A DNA stretch of 64,000 nt, taken from Sphagnum compactum (Eukaryota; Bryophyta; Sphagnopsida; Sphagnales). The stretch covers positions 28,634,213 through 28,698,212 of the forward strand of contig OZ234493.1 of NCBI GenBank assembly GCA_965153455.1. Direction: 5' to 3'. How positions within the stretch are numbered: the first letter of the stretch is position 1; every line of letters begins with the position of its first letter. The notes below the pieces were generated by a model. It made no database searches and was not told the origin of the DNA. It was given only the letters and a program-made list of their open reading frames with translations. Positions 11,627 through 25,180 of this stretch are shown here, in pieces. The position numbers and the translations under genes are program-made.

Positions 11627-14600
11627 TCAGTCTTCATCCCCTTTCACATCCAGTGGATTGCCTGCAAGCCAGCTCCACACACCAGTGCTCTGCTGTTTTT
11701 GTACTGCTTGAACTGCAGCTTCGTCTGAGGCAGCCTTCTGACGTTGTAGAAGGTCCAGCTCCTTTTGCAATGTCTCCATAGATTGGAGCTTTTGTCTTAA
11801 TTCTGCAACATCCACCTGTGCATGCAATGTAGTATATTTAAGAGTGAGAATTTGCTGCAGTGAAGGACTTGACAGCTCTGATCACTGTCGGAGAGATCTC
11901 TCAACCCCTTTCACCTTGCTAATCTCAATCCATTTCACAAAAGGAACACCCAAATGCCTGAAATATTCTCTCCCTTGGAAAAACCACTCTCCCCTACTCT
12001 TCTGCCACATATTTCCTTTGTACATGGGTCCAAAAATAAATGAAATGTCAAGTACATAGCAAAGGCTCAGAAGAGTAAGACATTCTGGTACTTAAGAATG
12101 TTTCTTGCTCTTCCCAACTCTTGACACCAACCCAATTCATCCTCGAAAATGCTAGTAATGTTACCTCAAGGCGGAAAGACCTGGATTGCTCTGCTGCCAG
12201 CTGCTGACGCACTGAGTGCAGCTCCTACAAAACAATAGGAGATGTGAGGATGGTGTATGTATCTTCACTCAAAGTAGTGAGTGAAATTCACTTTCCATCC
12301 TCCAAAAATCTGCAGAGATCTTGCTTGGACAACAAAATCAATCAGTAAAATTCACTTACCCTATGCCACATGTGATCAAATTATAGTTTCAAACTAGTGA
12401 GAGCTGGGGAAGATTTGAGATAGGGATCAGACCTGTTCTAATTCAGATGAAGAAAACTGGGAGGCTGCAAGCTCATTCTGTAGCTTTGCACACTCAGCTT
12501 GTGCTGCTACAGTTGCTGCCTGCAATTCTTCATTCACTTTAAGGGCTAATGCCAGCTTCTCTCTTGTTGCCTGCAACTCCTCATTCTCTTTAAGGGCTAA
12601 TGCCAGCTTCTCTTGTGTTGCCTGCAACTCCTCATTCACTTTAAGGGCTAATGCCAGCTTCTCTCTTGTTGCAGGATCAGCTAAAACATGCTGCAAATCA
12701 TGCATGCGCAACACAAGCTAAGAAGCATGCTTATAGTGAAGAGGACTTAGCCTCCATGACACAATTGTGCATACTAGTTGTAGATGTCTGAAAAGGTGAG
12801 TTACAAATGGTACCTCTGACTCTTCTGTCGGCAGCTTCACAGCCATAGAATCTTGCACAGTCTCTGACACTTCTTTTGGCTCCACCACTGTCTCTTGTGG
12901 CTCTGGAGAGGATGATGATGATTTGCCATTGACCAGAGAACTATGTGCTGGTGGAGAAGGAGCCGCAACTGCTGTGGCTGCAGACACAGCTGCAGCTGCT
13001 GCAGCTGAAGACTCCAAAATCTTTGATTGTACCTTCTCTGCAGGAAATGTTCGAAATACATAAACCTGCAAAGTCATCATTCACTCAGTGCTCTCCTCAT
13101 TACACATCCTTGGGCACCCACTTGAAGGAAAACACAAAACACTCAAAAAAAGGGAGCAAAAGCTACACACCTGATTGTTGAAGTGTCCATTGTATCCACC
13201 AAATGCTAGTAAGGAGTCTTCCACGACCACAACACTCAAACCCTGTCATCACCATGAGAAGAACATGACTTTCTTGAGAATGAAATTCTGTATTCCTCGA
13301 ATTATTACAAGAAAAAGTGCAATTTCATGGCATCAAGAAACCTTCCCAGGACAGAGACTTCTGTTGTAACTGACTGGAGATGTTGAGCAGTAGTAGACTA
13401 CTAAACTGTAACAATAACAATTTTCCCAGCTAGGTGTCAGAACAATTTCAAAACTGCATAAAATAACCAGTATTCAAGAGATACAATGCTCACTTCACTG
13501 GCAACAGCTGCTCGTCCCTTCACTGTAGCTACTACTGACCACACCAAGGTATCCATGTTCAAAACTAGGGTGTCAGAAATGCCTGTTTCACCATCACACT
13601 CAGCTCAGGAGCAGCAACATTGCACAAAAGATTCGTCCTAGAATCACAGAAGCTTGCTAAAACCCTTGAGGTCATTTGAATGGAAAAAACACTGCTACAA
13701 GAAAACCATAAAACTCTGCCTCCTTTTCTTTGGTGTCAGATCATATCAGACATAACTAATGTTTAAAGAAATCCAATCCAATCCAAACCAATCCTTGTGA
13801 AAGACAGAACATGGACTGGGGTAGATGGAGGATACAAAAGAAGGGGAGGCATCGCAAATACCACTCTTGTTGTCTCCACCACCAATGATGTACAAACTGT
13901 TGCCAATAGTTGCACCAGCATGCCCAGCACGTGGTGACGGTACTGTACCTCCTGTCTGAGCTTGTGACCACTCCATCTGCCAATCCTCATTACACCACAG
14001 CCAATCAACCATCCACCTTCAGACATTGCAGAACATGGTTCCATTTGATTGCAGAACATGCCCAAAGACAAGATGATGCCAATATTTTCCAAGTGGATGA
14101 CCACCATGTTCCATTCCTTTTGGTTTCTGCCAGGGTGCAATCAGAATGGGTACTTCCATGGAGCTTGTCCATTCAGTGTTCCAAGTAAAACCCATAGTGA
14201 GAACAAAAAGAACCAAGGCCTCCTCCCAAGTAGAAACTTAGCATTGTATGGCAACAGACACAATCTGGACAATAGCATTGATGGAGATCACAGTTGAGTG
14301 TAGCAATTGATACACAATTAGGCTCCTATCAAGCCATACATCTCAAGCATTCTACATGGGCATTGTGTCAGTAAAATGGGCATTTCGTCATAGCTACTGC
14401 AAGGAGGGGGGGAGAGAACAAATTACACTATCAAGGTCAAGCACATATAGGTCATTGTAGCAGCTAGAATGTGAACCACCACCAAATAAGAAAAGATAAC
14501 GGTCTCCATGAGCTGCTGCAACATGGTCTGAACGTGGAGATGGTCGTGTCCCACTGCAGCAAACCCAACATCACAGCTACAGTCAGAAAAACAAGGTTTC

Positions 14601-17600
14601 CATGCAGTTGAAAGAGGTAAGATGGAGGGCAACTTGCCTTCAAGATGTGCTGAGGCTAGCTGCTCAGACACAAGACACACACACTAACCAGCTAGAATTA
14701 TATGAAGCTGGTATGTGAGAACATGAGAGCGTGCAAACACAATCACAATGCAGTTACCATGGGATGGAGTGTACCTTGTATCAACAGCTTTCCATGTCAA
14801 TGTTTCCAAGTCCAGAATGTTGAGATCATTCATAAGGCGCCTCTTGGAATCCTCTCCTCCAAACATAACTAAGGTTGAACCCACAAGTGTCACTGATTGG
14901 CCACCACGTGCAATCTGAAGCCCCAAAAAAAAAGCACCCTTCTTAGTCTCTGTAAGACTTGACCTTTGCATATGGCACAATGGACCAAAGTCATGGAAGA
15001 GAGCAGAGCAAGGGAAACCTTACAGGAGTCTTGCCATGGACATCAAGAATGGTCCAGGTCATAGTATGTGTATCAAAAGCACGCACTGCATGCACACCCA
15101 AAGGACACACAGCACACAGTAGTTAGAACTAACATTCAGACAGTCAAAACTGCTTGAGGCACACAAAAAAGAAAATAAATCCAGTTCAGAATATAACCAC
15201 AGTATATATTTATATACCCTGAGGGTAATCGCCCCACCTGTTACAGTATCTACGGGTTCTTTTGAATGGCCAGCCACTGCAAGCAGCTTTGTGCCCCACC
15301 GAATCTGTACAAAAACATAATTCAGAATGCACTGGTTTCCAAAACACTGCTACCGTAGGGATTTGCAACAAACATGAGAAGACGACAGGGTTAAAAAAGG
15401 ATTTTCCAAAATCAAAATCCTTGAAGCTGCAGATGGGTCCTTGACCAATACACCTAACTGTGTAGATGACATACCAGGCTATGTCCTGCACATGGAGGGA
15501 ACCAAGAGGACAATTGTTTCTGCTGTTCTGAAAGAGGTGACTGAGGAACTTTCTCCACCTTCGACCATTCAAAAGTTTTCAGATCAAGAAACTGCAGATA
15601 GCAAAACACCCACATGAGCAACAAAACTGGGGGTCTAAGATTTTAACTTGGGAAAACCATAGGGAATCATCATGGTCGTAAAATCTTGTAACAAGTTCCT
15701 CAGTCTTTGGAAATCAAACATCAAAAGATGTGTAGTGTTGTGAAAAAATGACTTGTGTACCTGCACATCATTTAAGTAGCGACCATTGTGATTGCCTCCG
15801 ATGACATATAGCTTATTATTTACAACTTCTGCTGCATGCTGCAAGTTCAAGTACCCACCCAAACATTCAGCAAAACTCAACATTAGTCCGCATCCTGCAA
15901 TGTGAATGTACTGAACACTGACCCAAATCTGAGTCTCAGACAACCATAATCCCCTAAACACCTCTCCAACCAAATTTGCTCTCTCCAGACATTCACTGAG
16001 CATTTTGGACCAAAAGCATGATGAGAAGCCTTTTGACCTAACGAAAACACTGCCAGTCATCAATGCCTTCACCCAGAACATCAGAGGTAATTCTGCCGCT
16101 GAGGACTGGTCTCAACCATACACTCTTGAGAAACAGTTTGACAGATTTATCCAAACAGAAGGGACAACCATAGTTGTTCATCACCTGGTAGCGAGCTGCT
16201 GGTCTTCGACCGGTCACAGTTGGCAACACCCACTCATTGTAAACAGGAATTGCCCTCACTCCCTCTGCAACTTCCTCCACTTCTGTGGTGTTGAAAACTC
16301 CATTTAGTTTCAAGAGGCCATTTGATGCAGGTGGAGCCTCTACAACAGGCATCTCATCATCCACTTTATCCTCCCCATTCAACTCCACTGCCACAACCAG
16401 CTTCTCATTCTCTGTTTCTCCTTGTACAGCAGGTTCTGAGTCCACAATAGGAGGGGGTGGCTGGAAGATATCATATATCATTAGTGGGCGAAATGACCAT
16501 GATACACGTTTGACATGGCATCTGCCAGCTGATCAAGACACCTATCTAGATGGAACAGAAAATGGTACATCAAAGCTACAGATCAGAAAAAAAATAAAAT
16601 TACTTTACTAGTCCAATGATGAACAGCAACCTACATCATTCCACACGACCTCTTTGTCTTGCTCTTGAGCTTTTGACCACCAGCTAGGATCCTCCTCCTA
16701 TCAGGACAAGCAGACAAGGAGAGAGACATGAGCCAATAGGGAATAAAACTGTGCAGATATGAATTACAAATGTGAGGTAAGCTTCAATTCAACCATACAC
16801 AAAAGCACTTCTCAACCTGTAAAAATCACCCTCTTTCATGGTGGGAAAAATGGTACTGAAAACAAAATACAGTGTGTGCAGAACCCAACAACCTCTAGTG
16901 TTCGAATGAAGAGCCTCATAGCCTCCATTGAGTCCATCCGTCCCAGTTGGTTCCAACTACAAAAGAAACCCAAAACAATCATAGAACAGAATCAGCAGCA
17001 ACTAAAAACCTGCAGAGCCCTCAGTAGATCTCAATGTGATGGTGAAAAAAAATGCTAAGAAACATGTAAGGTACCATATGACACAGATGTTGTACCTTGT
17101 CCATTTTGCAAGATCAATCACATTCCAACTCCAAGGTTTCGGCACGTTGCAAGGTCCCACTGTTGCCTGCTCAGATTAAGAACACTCCCAACTTCTCAAC
17201 CTTTGTAACACCACTTCCTCTGATCTGTACTTCTCTAAACATGCAGTTTTCAATGCAATCCTTTTGAGTGTCTCCTTGCTGCCAAAAAGTCCTTGCATGC
17301 TAGGAGCTTGCAGTTCCATCACAATGAAATTTCCATAAAATGGTCTTATCCCAAGGAATAAGAGCCCTATAACACACAACCATAGGACTGCTGGGAATAC
17401 AGCATCTGCCAGGATATCCAAATCAATTTGCTCCTTGAAGGAGAAGGACCCAGCAGCAGACCTGTTTGTAAAGCCCATAAAGGAGAAGGGTGGTGTCATC
17501 TGACAACCCAAGAGATGATGACTTGAGTGAATCAACATTGCCAGGTGAAGATGCAGAAAACCCTGCATATGCTGCTCCAGCATAAAACCGATCTGGATAC

Positions 17601-17635
17601 GGCAATGTTGCTGCTGCCATCCCCACAGTCGTCAT
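11627..17635 (-). CDS. Acyl-CoA-binding protein with kelch repeats (ACBP4/5/6-like), 18 exons
   Basis: Exons from 5' to 3' on the minus strand: 17635-17462, 17166-17096, 16956-16893, 16697-16635, 16460-16185, 15838-15761, 15591-15475, 15304-15238, 15085-15024, 14914-14775, 14553-14427, 13976-13862, 13582-13494, 13242-13171, 13065-12814, 12717-12433, 12224-12165, 11815-11627. All phases join to 766 aa. Residues ~10-105 are an acyl-CoA-binding domain (PYPDRFYAGAAYAGF; LYKQATVGPCNVPKPW; KWTSWNQLGRMDSMEAMRLF). An acidic linker follows. Residues ~216-505 contain about six kelch blades (YVIGGNHNGRYLND, LVMFGGEDSKRRLMNDL, LFLFGGGSHSSCYND, LYIIGGGDNKSG, LLAFGGYNGHFNNQ). An Ala/Ser/Pro-rich linker and a long coiled coil (~589-766) end the protein. 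Family role: cytosolic binding and transport of long-chain acyl-CoA esters, with kelch blades for protein contacts. It is about 100 aa longer than Arabidopsis ACBP4/5. Uncertain points: the first ATG (17635 or 17620), the acceptor at 12717 versus 12690, and the GTAGGT donor at 16634. Confidence 0.93.
12520..12675 (-). repeat. 51-bp in-frame tandem triplication inside ACBP exon 16
   Basis: TTAAGGGCTAATGCCAGCTT recurs at 12539, 12590 and 12641 (period 51 bp), encoding three near-identical 17-residue units (REKLALALKVNEELQAT / QEKLALALKENEELQAT / REKLALALKVNEELQAA). The units extend the coiled coil without changing frame. The very low divergence points to a recent duplication. Confidence 0.95.
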
Positions 17636-18990
17636 CGTTCTACCCCCACCTACTACGCATATGTGGAACTGCTGATCTCCAAGCTTCAGATCCAGCAGCC
17701 ACACCAGCTGTATCCCCCTTTATGCTCACCTTCTGGCTAGCTTTGATAGGAGGAACTGATCAATCTTGAGTGGGAAGAATTCAAAGTCTGCACCTTTCTG
17801 CAAGTAGGAAAAACCATAGTTTGAGAGAGGAATGAAGGAGGATTGGAAGCTTAATCTCTACACACTCTGCTATTCCTGTCTGAGCTGCTTCTCAGGTGTA
17901 GAATTAGCATTGAGCTGACTGTTGTGATGTCATTTTTTTCATCCCTGGAAATGGCTGCCTCTTCCAGGATTTGGTCTGACAACAAAGCAAACTTTTTTTC
18001 TGAATGCAGTTCCATTGGTCATCAACAACATACCCAAATGTGAAGGGATAGAATTCTTCCACCAGGGGAAGAAGAACATTGCCATTTATGCATGCATGCA
18101 AGCATTCCACCAAAAACACAAGGACAAAGCTCACCAGGTGACTGACTGACACAAAGGACAACAAGTCCTCCAAAACCATAACAGCTCTTGTACACTTGCA
18201 TCATAGATTTTCTCCCCACCCACCCACAGAGATCTTGTTCTCTTTTAACTGCTGCAAAAATCACTGCAAAAATTAGGGTTACCGATCTCTACCAGATCCA
18301 AGTAACAAGATGCAAATGGGTGCTCTCAGTCTTCCTTTCTCTTGCACCAGATGCAAATGGGTACTCTTAGCTTTCCATATTCTTGAAGAATCTGCAAAAA
18401 TCTGCACTTCTCCATTCCACCCCCAACCCACCCACCCACTGTCCATCCATCCAGCTTCTCCGCTCCTCTCCCAAACCACTAACCAGACAAGACAAAAAAA
18501 AAAAAAAAGACAGACAGAGACAAACAGACATCACAAAAACACAAACCCATTTCCCCATTCTATTTTGTTGTTGAAGTGCTGTGTTTGATTTTTACCTCTC
18601 AACGAACTGCCTTCCTTCCTTCCTTGTTCTCCTCTCAAAGCTCCACCACTTCCTACACTTCAGATTTTCTTTCTCTTCTTTCCACCCCCACAAACACACA
18701 CACATGCTCTCTTCTGCTCAGCTCTGTTCTGCTCCTCACAGAATGAATGAATGAATGAAATGGGTTCCTTAGCTTTTTTGCCCCCACTACGACAATTTCA
18801 TTTTTCGTGAGTTTTCTTTTTGTTTTTTTTGTTGGGGAGGGAGTATTGGGTCTTGTTTTTTTTGGGTTTTTTTCTTTTGTGTGTGTGTTTTATTGGGGGG
18901 GGGAGGGGTATTGAAGGTTTTTCAGGGTGCGTACGGAAGACTCTAACGCCTTATTCTTCGTCTTCTTGCCCTTTCCAACTCATTTCCTTT
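17636..18990 (-). promoter_or_regulatory. 5' leader and promoter region of the ACBP gene
   Basis: Upstream of the ACBP start on the minus strand the DNA is pyrimidine- or purine-rich, with many short C-runs, CACA tracts and GAATGAATGAATG at about 18742. This fits a plant 5' UTR plus core promoter. A leader intron is possible. No further coding exon is recognisable. AGATGCAAATGGGT is directly repeated at 18308 and 18350. Confidence 0.4.
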
Positions 18991-19019
18991 CCCACTTACT
19001 TTGGGGCTCCCTAAATGTA

Positions 19020-21980
19020 CACTCAGCGTTAGTGGACTTTTTGGGCATGTTTTCTTCAAGTCTTCATTACTAGGTCCTAGCTACTTTAGTTTCTTTTTCT
19101 CTCTTTTTTTAATTTCAAGAATTTTTATTTTATTTATTTAAAATTTTTTTTGTGTGGGTGTGCCAATTTTGTGATGTTGCTCAAGTGATGATGATCATCC
19201 ATAAGAAGTATATTTAGCCAAATTTGATGATATTCAAAATTTAAAAGTACGAAATTTTAAGCATGCTTTCATTATTATTTAGGCAATTGTGGTGATTTTA
19301 TTTTTCTTGAGTAGTAGACAAATAACCTTTTTTTTCCCAAAAACACTACTTTGGAAGAATAACATTTTTGAGAGAATAATATATTTTTCTTCCAAAATAG
19401 TTTTTCACAAAGTAGTGAATTCTGTGAAATTTTTTGCCAACCCAACCAAATTTTCAGATTTGTTCAGCCTGAAAAATATAATTCCAACACATTCAAGGAT
19501 TTTTTGTTGAAAAAAAAAGGTCCCCAATTCACCAGATTAGAGAATGGGTTTATTATATATAAAATAATCACCAGATTTCTAAAAAACATATTCTAACACT
19601 AACCAAAATATAAAAAAAGGGATTCTAAAAGGAACTCTACTTTCATATGTGTTGTGTATAAGTCAAATTGAAACCCCGACTTTTTATCCAAACAAATTTG
19701 GTTCAATTCTCACAAATTTACAATTAATAATGTTCCCATGTGTGACATGCTTGTTAAAATTATTTCCCAATATAACATTTAACACAAAGGAAAAGAGATA
19801 AACATTTACAACCAATTTGTCAAGCACTCGGAAGTTATGGGGTTTGGTTGGGGAGAAGGGACTATAGCTGCAATAGGGTTGTTGTCCATGCAACTCTTAG
19901 TATTTGGACCTTTGGTGCCATGATTTTTTTCCCTTGACATAATAACAATAATAATGGGGGGATGGAGGGGGGGAGGGGTTAAAGAAGAGAGGAACTACGT
20001 GCTTGACAAGCAAATGGCACAAAGGGCAAAAGGATCCTCTTAGGAGGTGAGGCCAAAAGGCATATGCTTCATTTGATCCCTCATAAAATAGTGGGTACCA
20101 AAATTGGTTGATATAGGTAGTAGTAGTTCTTCATGAAAGGTTCAAAGGGCTTTGTCAATGTTGATTGAGTGAAGAAGCAAATTAGGTCCAACCTAGTGTT
20201 GGCCGGTTATTGAAAAAGGCACCCCGGGTATCAACCTAGGTGTCGATAACTTATTGATCAATTATTCATTTTTTTTGAAATTTGATAAATGACTTATTCA
20301 TCTAGTATTGAAATTTTTAAATTTTAATAATTTGACCCAGTATTTTAATAAACACTAAACATGTCTATGATAGAAAAAAATGAAAATAATAAATAATAAA
20401 ATCTTATAATCAGCATATAATTGGCAATATAGTCAATGGTTCTCAACTAGGGTATTTGATAACCAACTCTTATGAGTAATTAATTATTGTTACCCAAAAA
20501 AAACCAACCCCCAAGTAAATTGACAGTTGAGAGTATTATTTTGATAATGAAATTAATAATTGGCATTTCTAAATTCTTTTAAAATTTTCATAACCTACTC
20601 CGCCAGTTATTTGCCAAAAAGCAGTAACCAACTAACACTGGTTTAAACTTCAAACCAATGTTGGGTGAGTATTAACTTTTGAACATGCCACTTGGTATAA
20701 TATCGGCAATAGGTTGCAAGGCTAATTTTTGGGAGGTATGAGGCAAATATATATACCTGGCTATTGAGAGTGGTATAACCTTTAATATGAAGTTGGTAAC
20801 CTTAATATTACCTCTCAAGACCCTACTAGGCAAGTATTGATACAAGGTTAGTATTACTTCATGTCACTAGGCAAGCATTTTTTAAGAAGAACCCACAACA
20901 AGCAATGTTTTTTAATTCCATCTTGTGATGTTGCTCACCAACTTGCAATAATCCATAAGCATATTTAGCCAAGTTTGGCAATATTCAAAATATGAAAATA
21001 GAAAATCTTAAGCGCTTTTTTGTATTGTAAGCAATTGTGGCAATTTTTGAAATAAAATGCTCTATTTTGGCAAGCTTATTTCTTTTTAAAACAGGAAATT
21101 TTTGACAGAATATTCTTTTATCCAAACAGTTTTCACAAAATGAAGAAAATTAGCCACCAAAAAAATTGATGGCAACCAAAGGTTCAAAAATGCGAAGAAT
21201 TGATCTCATAATTTTACAAGAAATTGAATCAAAGTAAAAAATAACTAATGGGAACCAAAACCATAAAGTCCATCAAGTTTTTTTTTTAATTTCAAGAACT
21301 TGAACTAGAAATTATCTTCAAAGATGTTGCAATTGTATGTCAAGGTTGTGCATACAAGTTCTTTTTTAATAGTTTGGAGAAAATGCCTTGTTTACATAAG
21401 TAATTGAAATCTCAATATCAATTTCTAGTTGTCATTCGAAACACAAATCGTTCTCAAAGTCAATAGGCAACTGCTAACAACCTTAAAATAATGTGCAATG
21501 GAACATTTATTGAAACTACTATGAACAAAAAAAAATAACATATTTTGTTTGCATGAATGATAATCTTTGGTTATCCATAACTTGTTTTGACCTAGGTTTA
21601 TGGTTAGCTATGTATCAAAATTTGGTAGGTAAACAATCCATTTATAGATGTTTGTGTTTGAAATACATTTGTAAATATTTGTTTTGAATTTTTTAAATGA
21701 TGTTTTTTCAATGTAAATAAAAAGAGGAGGAAGAAAACTTCAAAGGGAAAACTATGAGTTAAAGAAGGAGAAATTTGAAAATAATTGCCATGGCAACTTC
21801 CTAGTACCATGGCAAGTTCAATATTTTAGTGTGAAATAATCACTTTTATTTTATATTATTTTATTTCAAAAGTAGAATATTTTAAAATATTTCATATGTT
21901 CTTTCACAAAATTTTGAATTTTTGAATTTTTTTTTTATGGTATTACAAAAAGGAAGAAAGAGAAGGATTGTTCATGATCC
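19020..21980. other. AT-rich intergenic DNA, no gene seen
   Basis: A/T-rich with short poly-T and poly-A tracts and no supportable exon. The segment near 20200-20650, with repeated GGTTATTGA- and AACCAACT-like strings, resembles low-complexity sequence at 3890-4030. Nothing diagnostic. Confidence 0.5.
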
Positions 21981-21989
21981 CAAATGTTG

Positions 21990-23170
21990 ATGGGTATGAT
22001 CTACATTTTTATCATTTGTGGGTGTTGTGTAAAAGGTGTTATTGATGTTGTGTCATGGGTGTTGTCGGGCACACAATTTATCATTCAATATTTGAAAGTT
22101 TTTTGGGCATGCATTATTAGTACATGGATCCATGTGGGTTCCGTGGCAAAAGATTGATCAAAAAAATTTGTGACTTTTGGTGGGATGGTGATCTTTGCAT
22201 CCCTAATTTTGTTGCCATCCATGTGGCCAACATTTCCAACAGTGCCAAAGTCGGTCAATCTGATAATCACAACATCACTAATAAATAAATATGCATTTCA
22301 TGCCTCTTGAAATGGGTGAAAATCTAGACCTTTTTATTACCTTTCATTTGTCAAAAGTTGAACAAAAAGAACATCGCCTCAAGCTTTTGGTCTAGCATTG
22401 TATTCCTCTTCGTCAACAAATGTATATGGATAATTAGGTTATTGATTTCCTTGGCCTAGTTCAAGTGCATTGTTGTTGGTGTCCCCAAAAATGTCCTCAA
22501 TGTTTTTTTCGTGCATTCACCAAACAAATCAAAAAATTCTTGGATAATTACTTTATCTCCATCTAAATGAAGTGGGTAGTAATGAACATTCTTCTTGTGA
22601 TTCATTCATGAGTATCTTGGGTTGAAGGTACTTTTCTGTTCCCATATCTTGTCCATCCTGCTCTTTTCATGGTTGTTTATTACAATTTTCATCATTTTTT
22701 TATCTTCTTGTAAACTCTATTGAGCAGGGCCACATTTTTGGTCATGACCCCCTGGACTTTTGAATTCCAACCACTTGCAATTGACATACTAGAGCAAGGG
22801 ATCAAGGTTGTGGAGGAAGACGTTTTCTATAATTGAACCGATAGCAACAATATGAAATTCTCAAGTTTTGGGAAACCATTTAATGCTACCAAGAGATGCA
22901 TGCTCTCATGCTTCAAACGTTGATTGGAGCTTGTTCAAAGTTTGGATCCCTTGTTGTTGACTTTGCACATCAACTTGTATATACTATTTTAGACTTGTTA
23001 TTGTTGCATTTGAATTTCATTTTAGATTTTTTTAACATTTGTTTATTTACAAGCAATAATGTGTGAGCATGTCAAAATCTTGGTTGACATTTATTTGCAT
23101 TTAAAGGAGATTAAGAGGTCTTCGATGAGGTTTTTCATCATCTTTTTCAGAACAAAAGATCTCGAAGTGA
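21990..23170 (+). pseudogene. Decayed coding relic with methyltransferase-like motifs
   Basis: Between stops and frameshifts the plus strand keeps protein-like stretches. Around 22170-22260 it reads CDFWWDGDLCIPNFVAIHVA. At about 22738-22835 it reads FLVMTPWTFEFQPLAIDILE then QGIKVVEEDVF. At 22890-22970 it reads MLQTLIGACSKFGSLVVDFA. After an apparent intron (GTATAT..GTGAG, about 22977-23066) it reads ACQNLG, a stop, then HLFAFKGD, a stop, then EVFDEVFHHLFQNKRS at 23067-23160. The order 'GSLVVDFA ... LG*HLFAFKGD*EVF' resembles motif I and the following strand of a SAM-dependent DNA-type methyltransferase. Multiple in-frame stops make it a pseudogene, probably transposon-derived. The family call is tentative. 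Confidence 0.35.
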
Positions 23171-25180
23171 AAATTTGCCAAAACACACCTTGATATTTAA
23201 TTCACCTATCCATAAACGCTCCAAGAGTTATTTTGGATTGTGAATAAGTTTGAACTTTCCATCAAATTTTTCTTTCTATTTTTTTATATTGGATCTAGAT
23301 GAACTAATGACCTCTCTTCCCTCCTAGTGCAAAGGTGCGTCCCTTTTTCGTTCATGATGATTTCTTTGCAAGCCCCCTTTCAAGCCCCAATTGCTTTCAT
23401 ATGCTGAAGCTTATGTTCAGATATTGGCAACTTATCCTTCTCCTTTCTCTTCCTTTGTTCCCCAATCTTATAACAAATTTGTTATGCACTTTATAGATTT
23501 TGAGGCAATTGAGTGATAAACAATTGTCACTTGTATTTTCGCTTTGTTTCATTACAAGATTTGGATTTGGATTTCTTTTTTTATAATCCTTTTGGTTGTA
23601 ACTTATGCATTCAATGGATACATCACCATTGAATAATTTTCATACATTGTATGTATTTTTCACTTCATTTGAATAAAAGTTTTTCCCTTTCCTTTTTCCT
23701 TGCCAAAGTCGTTGTCTTCAAAACAATTAATAGTCACAGAACTAACACCCACATATGCACCATCCATTGCATGGCTATTATTATTCAGTTGTGGATGAAC
23801 CTCAATTGAGTTCATATTTGATTTCACTTTGGTAAACCAATTCTATAAGTAGATGGTCTATACTTAGGAAATTTCAATATTTGTTTTACAAAACCCAATC
23901 TTCTTGCCTCAATTCGTGAACATCCCCGTGCCTTCATTCCGATTCTTTGGGACCACAAGATAATGTTGACTTTCATATTCCCAAGTCAAAATCTAATTCA
24001 AGAGTATAAATTTTGAATTCGAATATGCACCAATTATTGAATATTAAACAATATTACTCCTCTTTGTTACAATTGTCATATTGTATCACAATTAGTTGTG
24101 TTTAAAATATGACCTGGTAGCAAATGCTAAAGGGGGACTAGCATGGTGTCATCTCGTGAATATTCCAAAGGTTTTTTTTGTCATTTCACAATTCTATAGA
24201 TAATACGTTTGAGATTAACGAATATTCAATTATAGATTCCAAGGTGTTTGGTGTGACAATTGGTGTCAAATTTTTTTTTGCCATTATAGAATAGAAGTTT
24301 AACAATTGCAAACGCATGGTTAAAGTAGAAAGGATACAATTATGCAGTATGGGTGGAGAGAATGCAAATTGAAATATAGATCATGCAAATTAATAATAGA
24401 GGGGAAACAATGCAATTTGATTACATAAGTGATAAGAATGGTCCTTGGTGCAAGAGGTTAAAAAATGAATGAAAATTAAAATAGTTTTAAATGGTATTAA
24501 TAATGTAAGGTGTCATGGGTTATATACTTCATATTGTCTCAATTCATAATGGTCACAGACCTCTTTGTGGTGAATAGGTAGTGTTTGGATTGGTACATAC
24601 CTCATGATGGGTCAACATGTTTATATGCCATTGAATTGGATTTAATTAAAATTTCTATATGGTTTAAATGTTGCAAAGCTTGAATATACTTCGTATTAAG
24701 GAAATTTGAAGTACAAATTGAAGTATGACATGAGCATTTCATGTGAAGAATTTTACAAAATAAACCAACGTAAATTTCTTCCGCCCTATTTTTTTTGTTC
24801 AATTTGTCACAAAAATACGTATGGTGCCAACATTCATTAAAAAATTCATCCTTTTGTTTTCATCCATTAATATCATTCATCCATAAACACGTGACATAAT
24901 ATTCTTTCACATCACCAAATGTTTTGTCCTAGGTGTCAAAGAATATTCTTTGAATATTTTGTCGACATTGATAGAATATGTTTTTAAAGTTTTGGTCATG
25001 TTCACTTGCTCACGTTCATGATCGTAGACTCATGAAATAACATCCTTGCCATATGGCAATTGAAAAGATTGAATGTGTTTACTACACCCATCCAACCCAC
25101 CCATATGGTTTGTAAACTTGAAAGGGAAAAAAAACAATATGGGATAAAATTTTAGTTATAGCCTAGTTGTATAATTATAT
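23171..25180. other. AT-rich intergenic DNA, no gene seen
   Basis: Mostly A/T-rich with scattered short open frames but no recognisable domain. Parts may continue the decayed element to the left (some balanced composition at 23300-23480), but I cannot support a reading. Confidence 0.4.
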
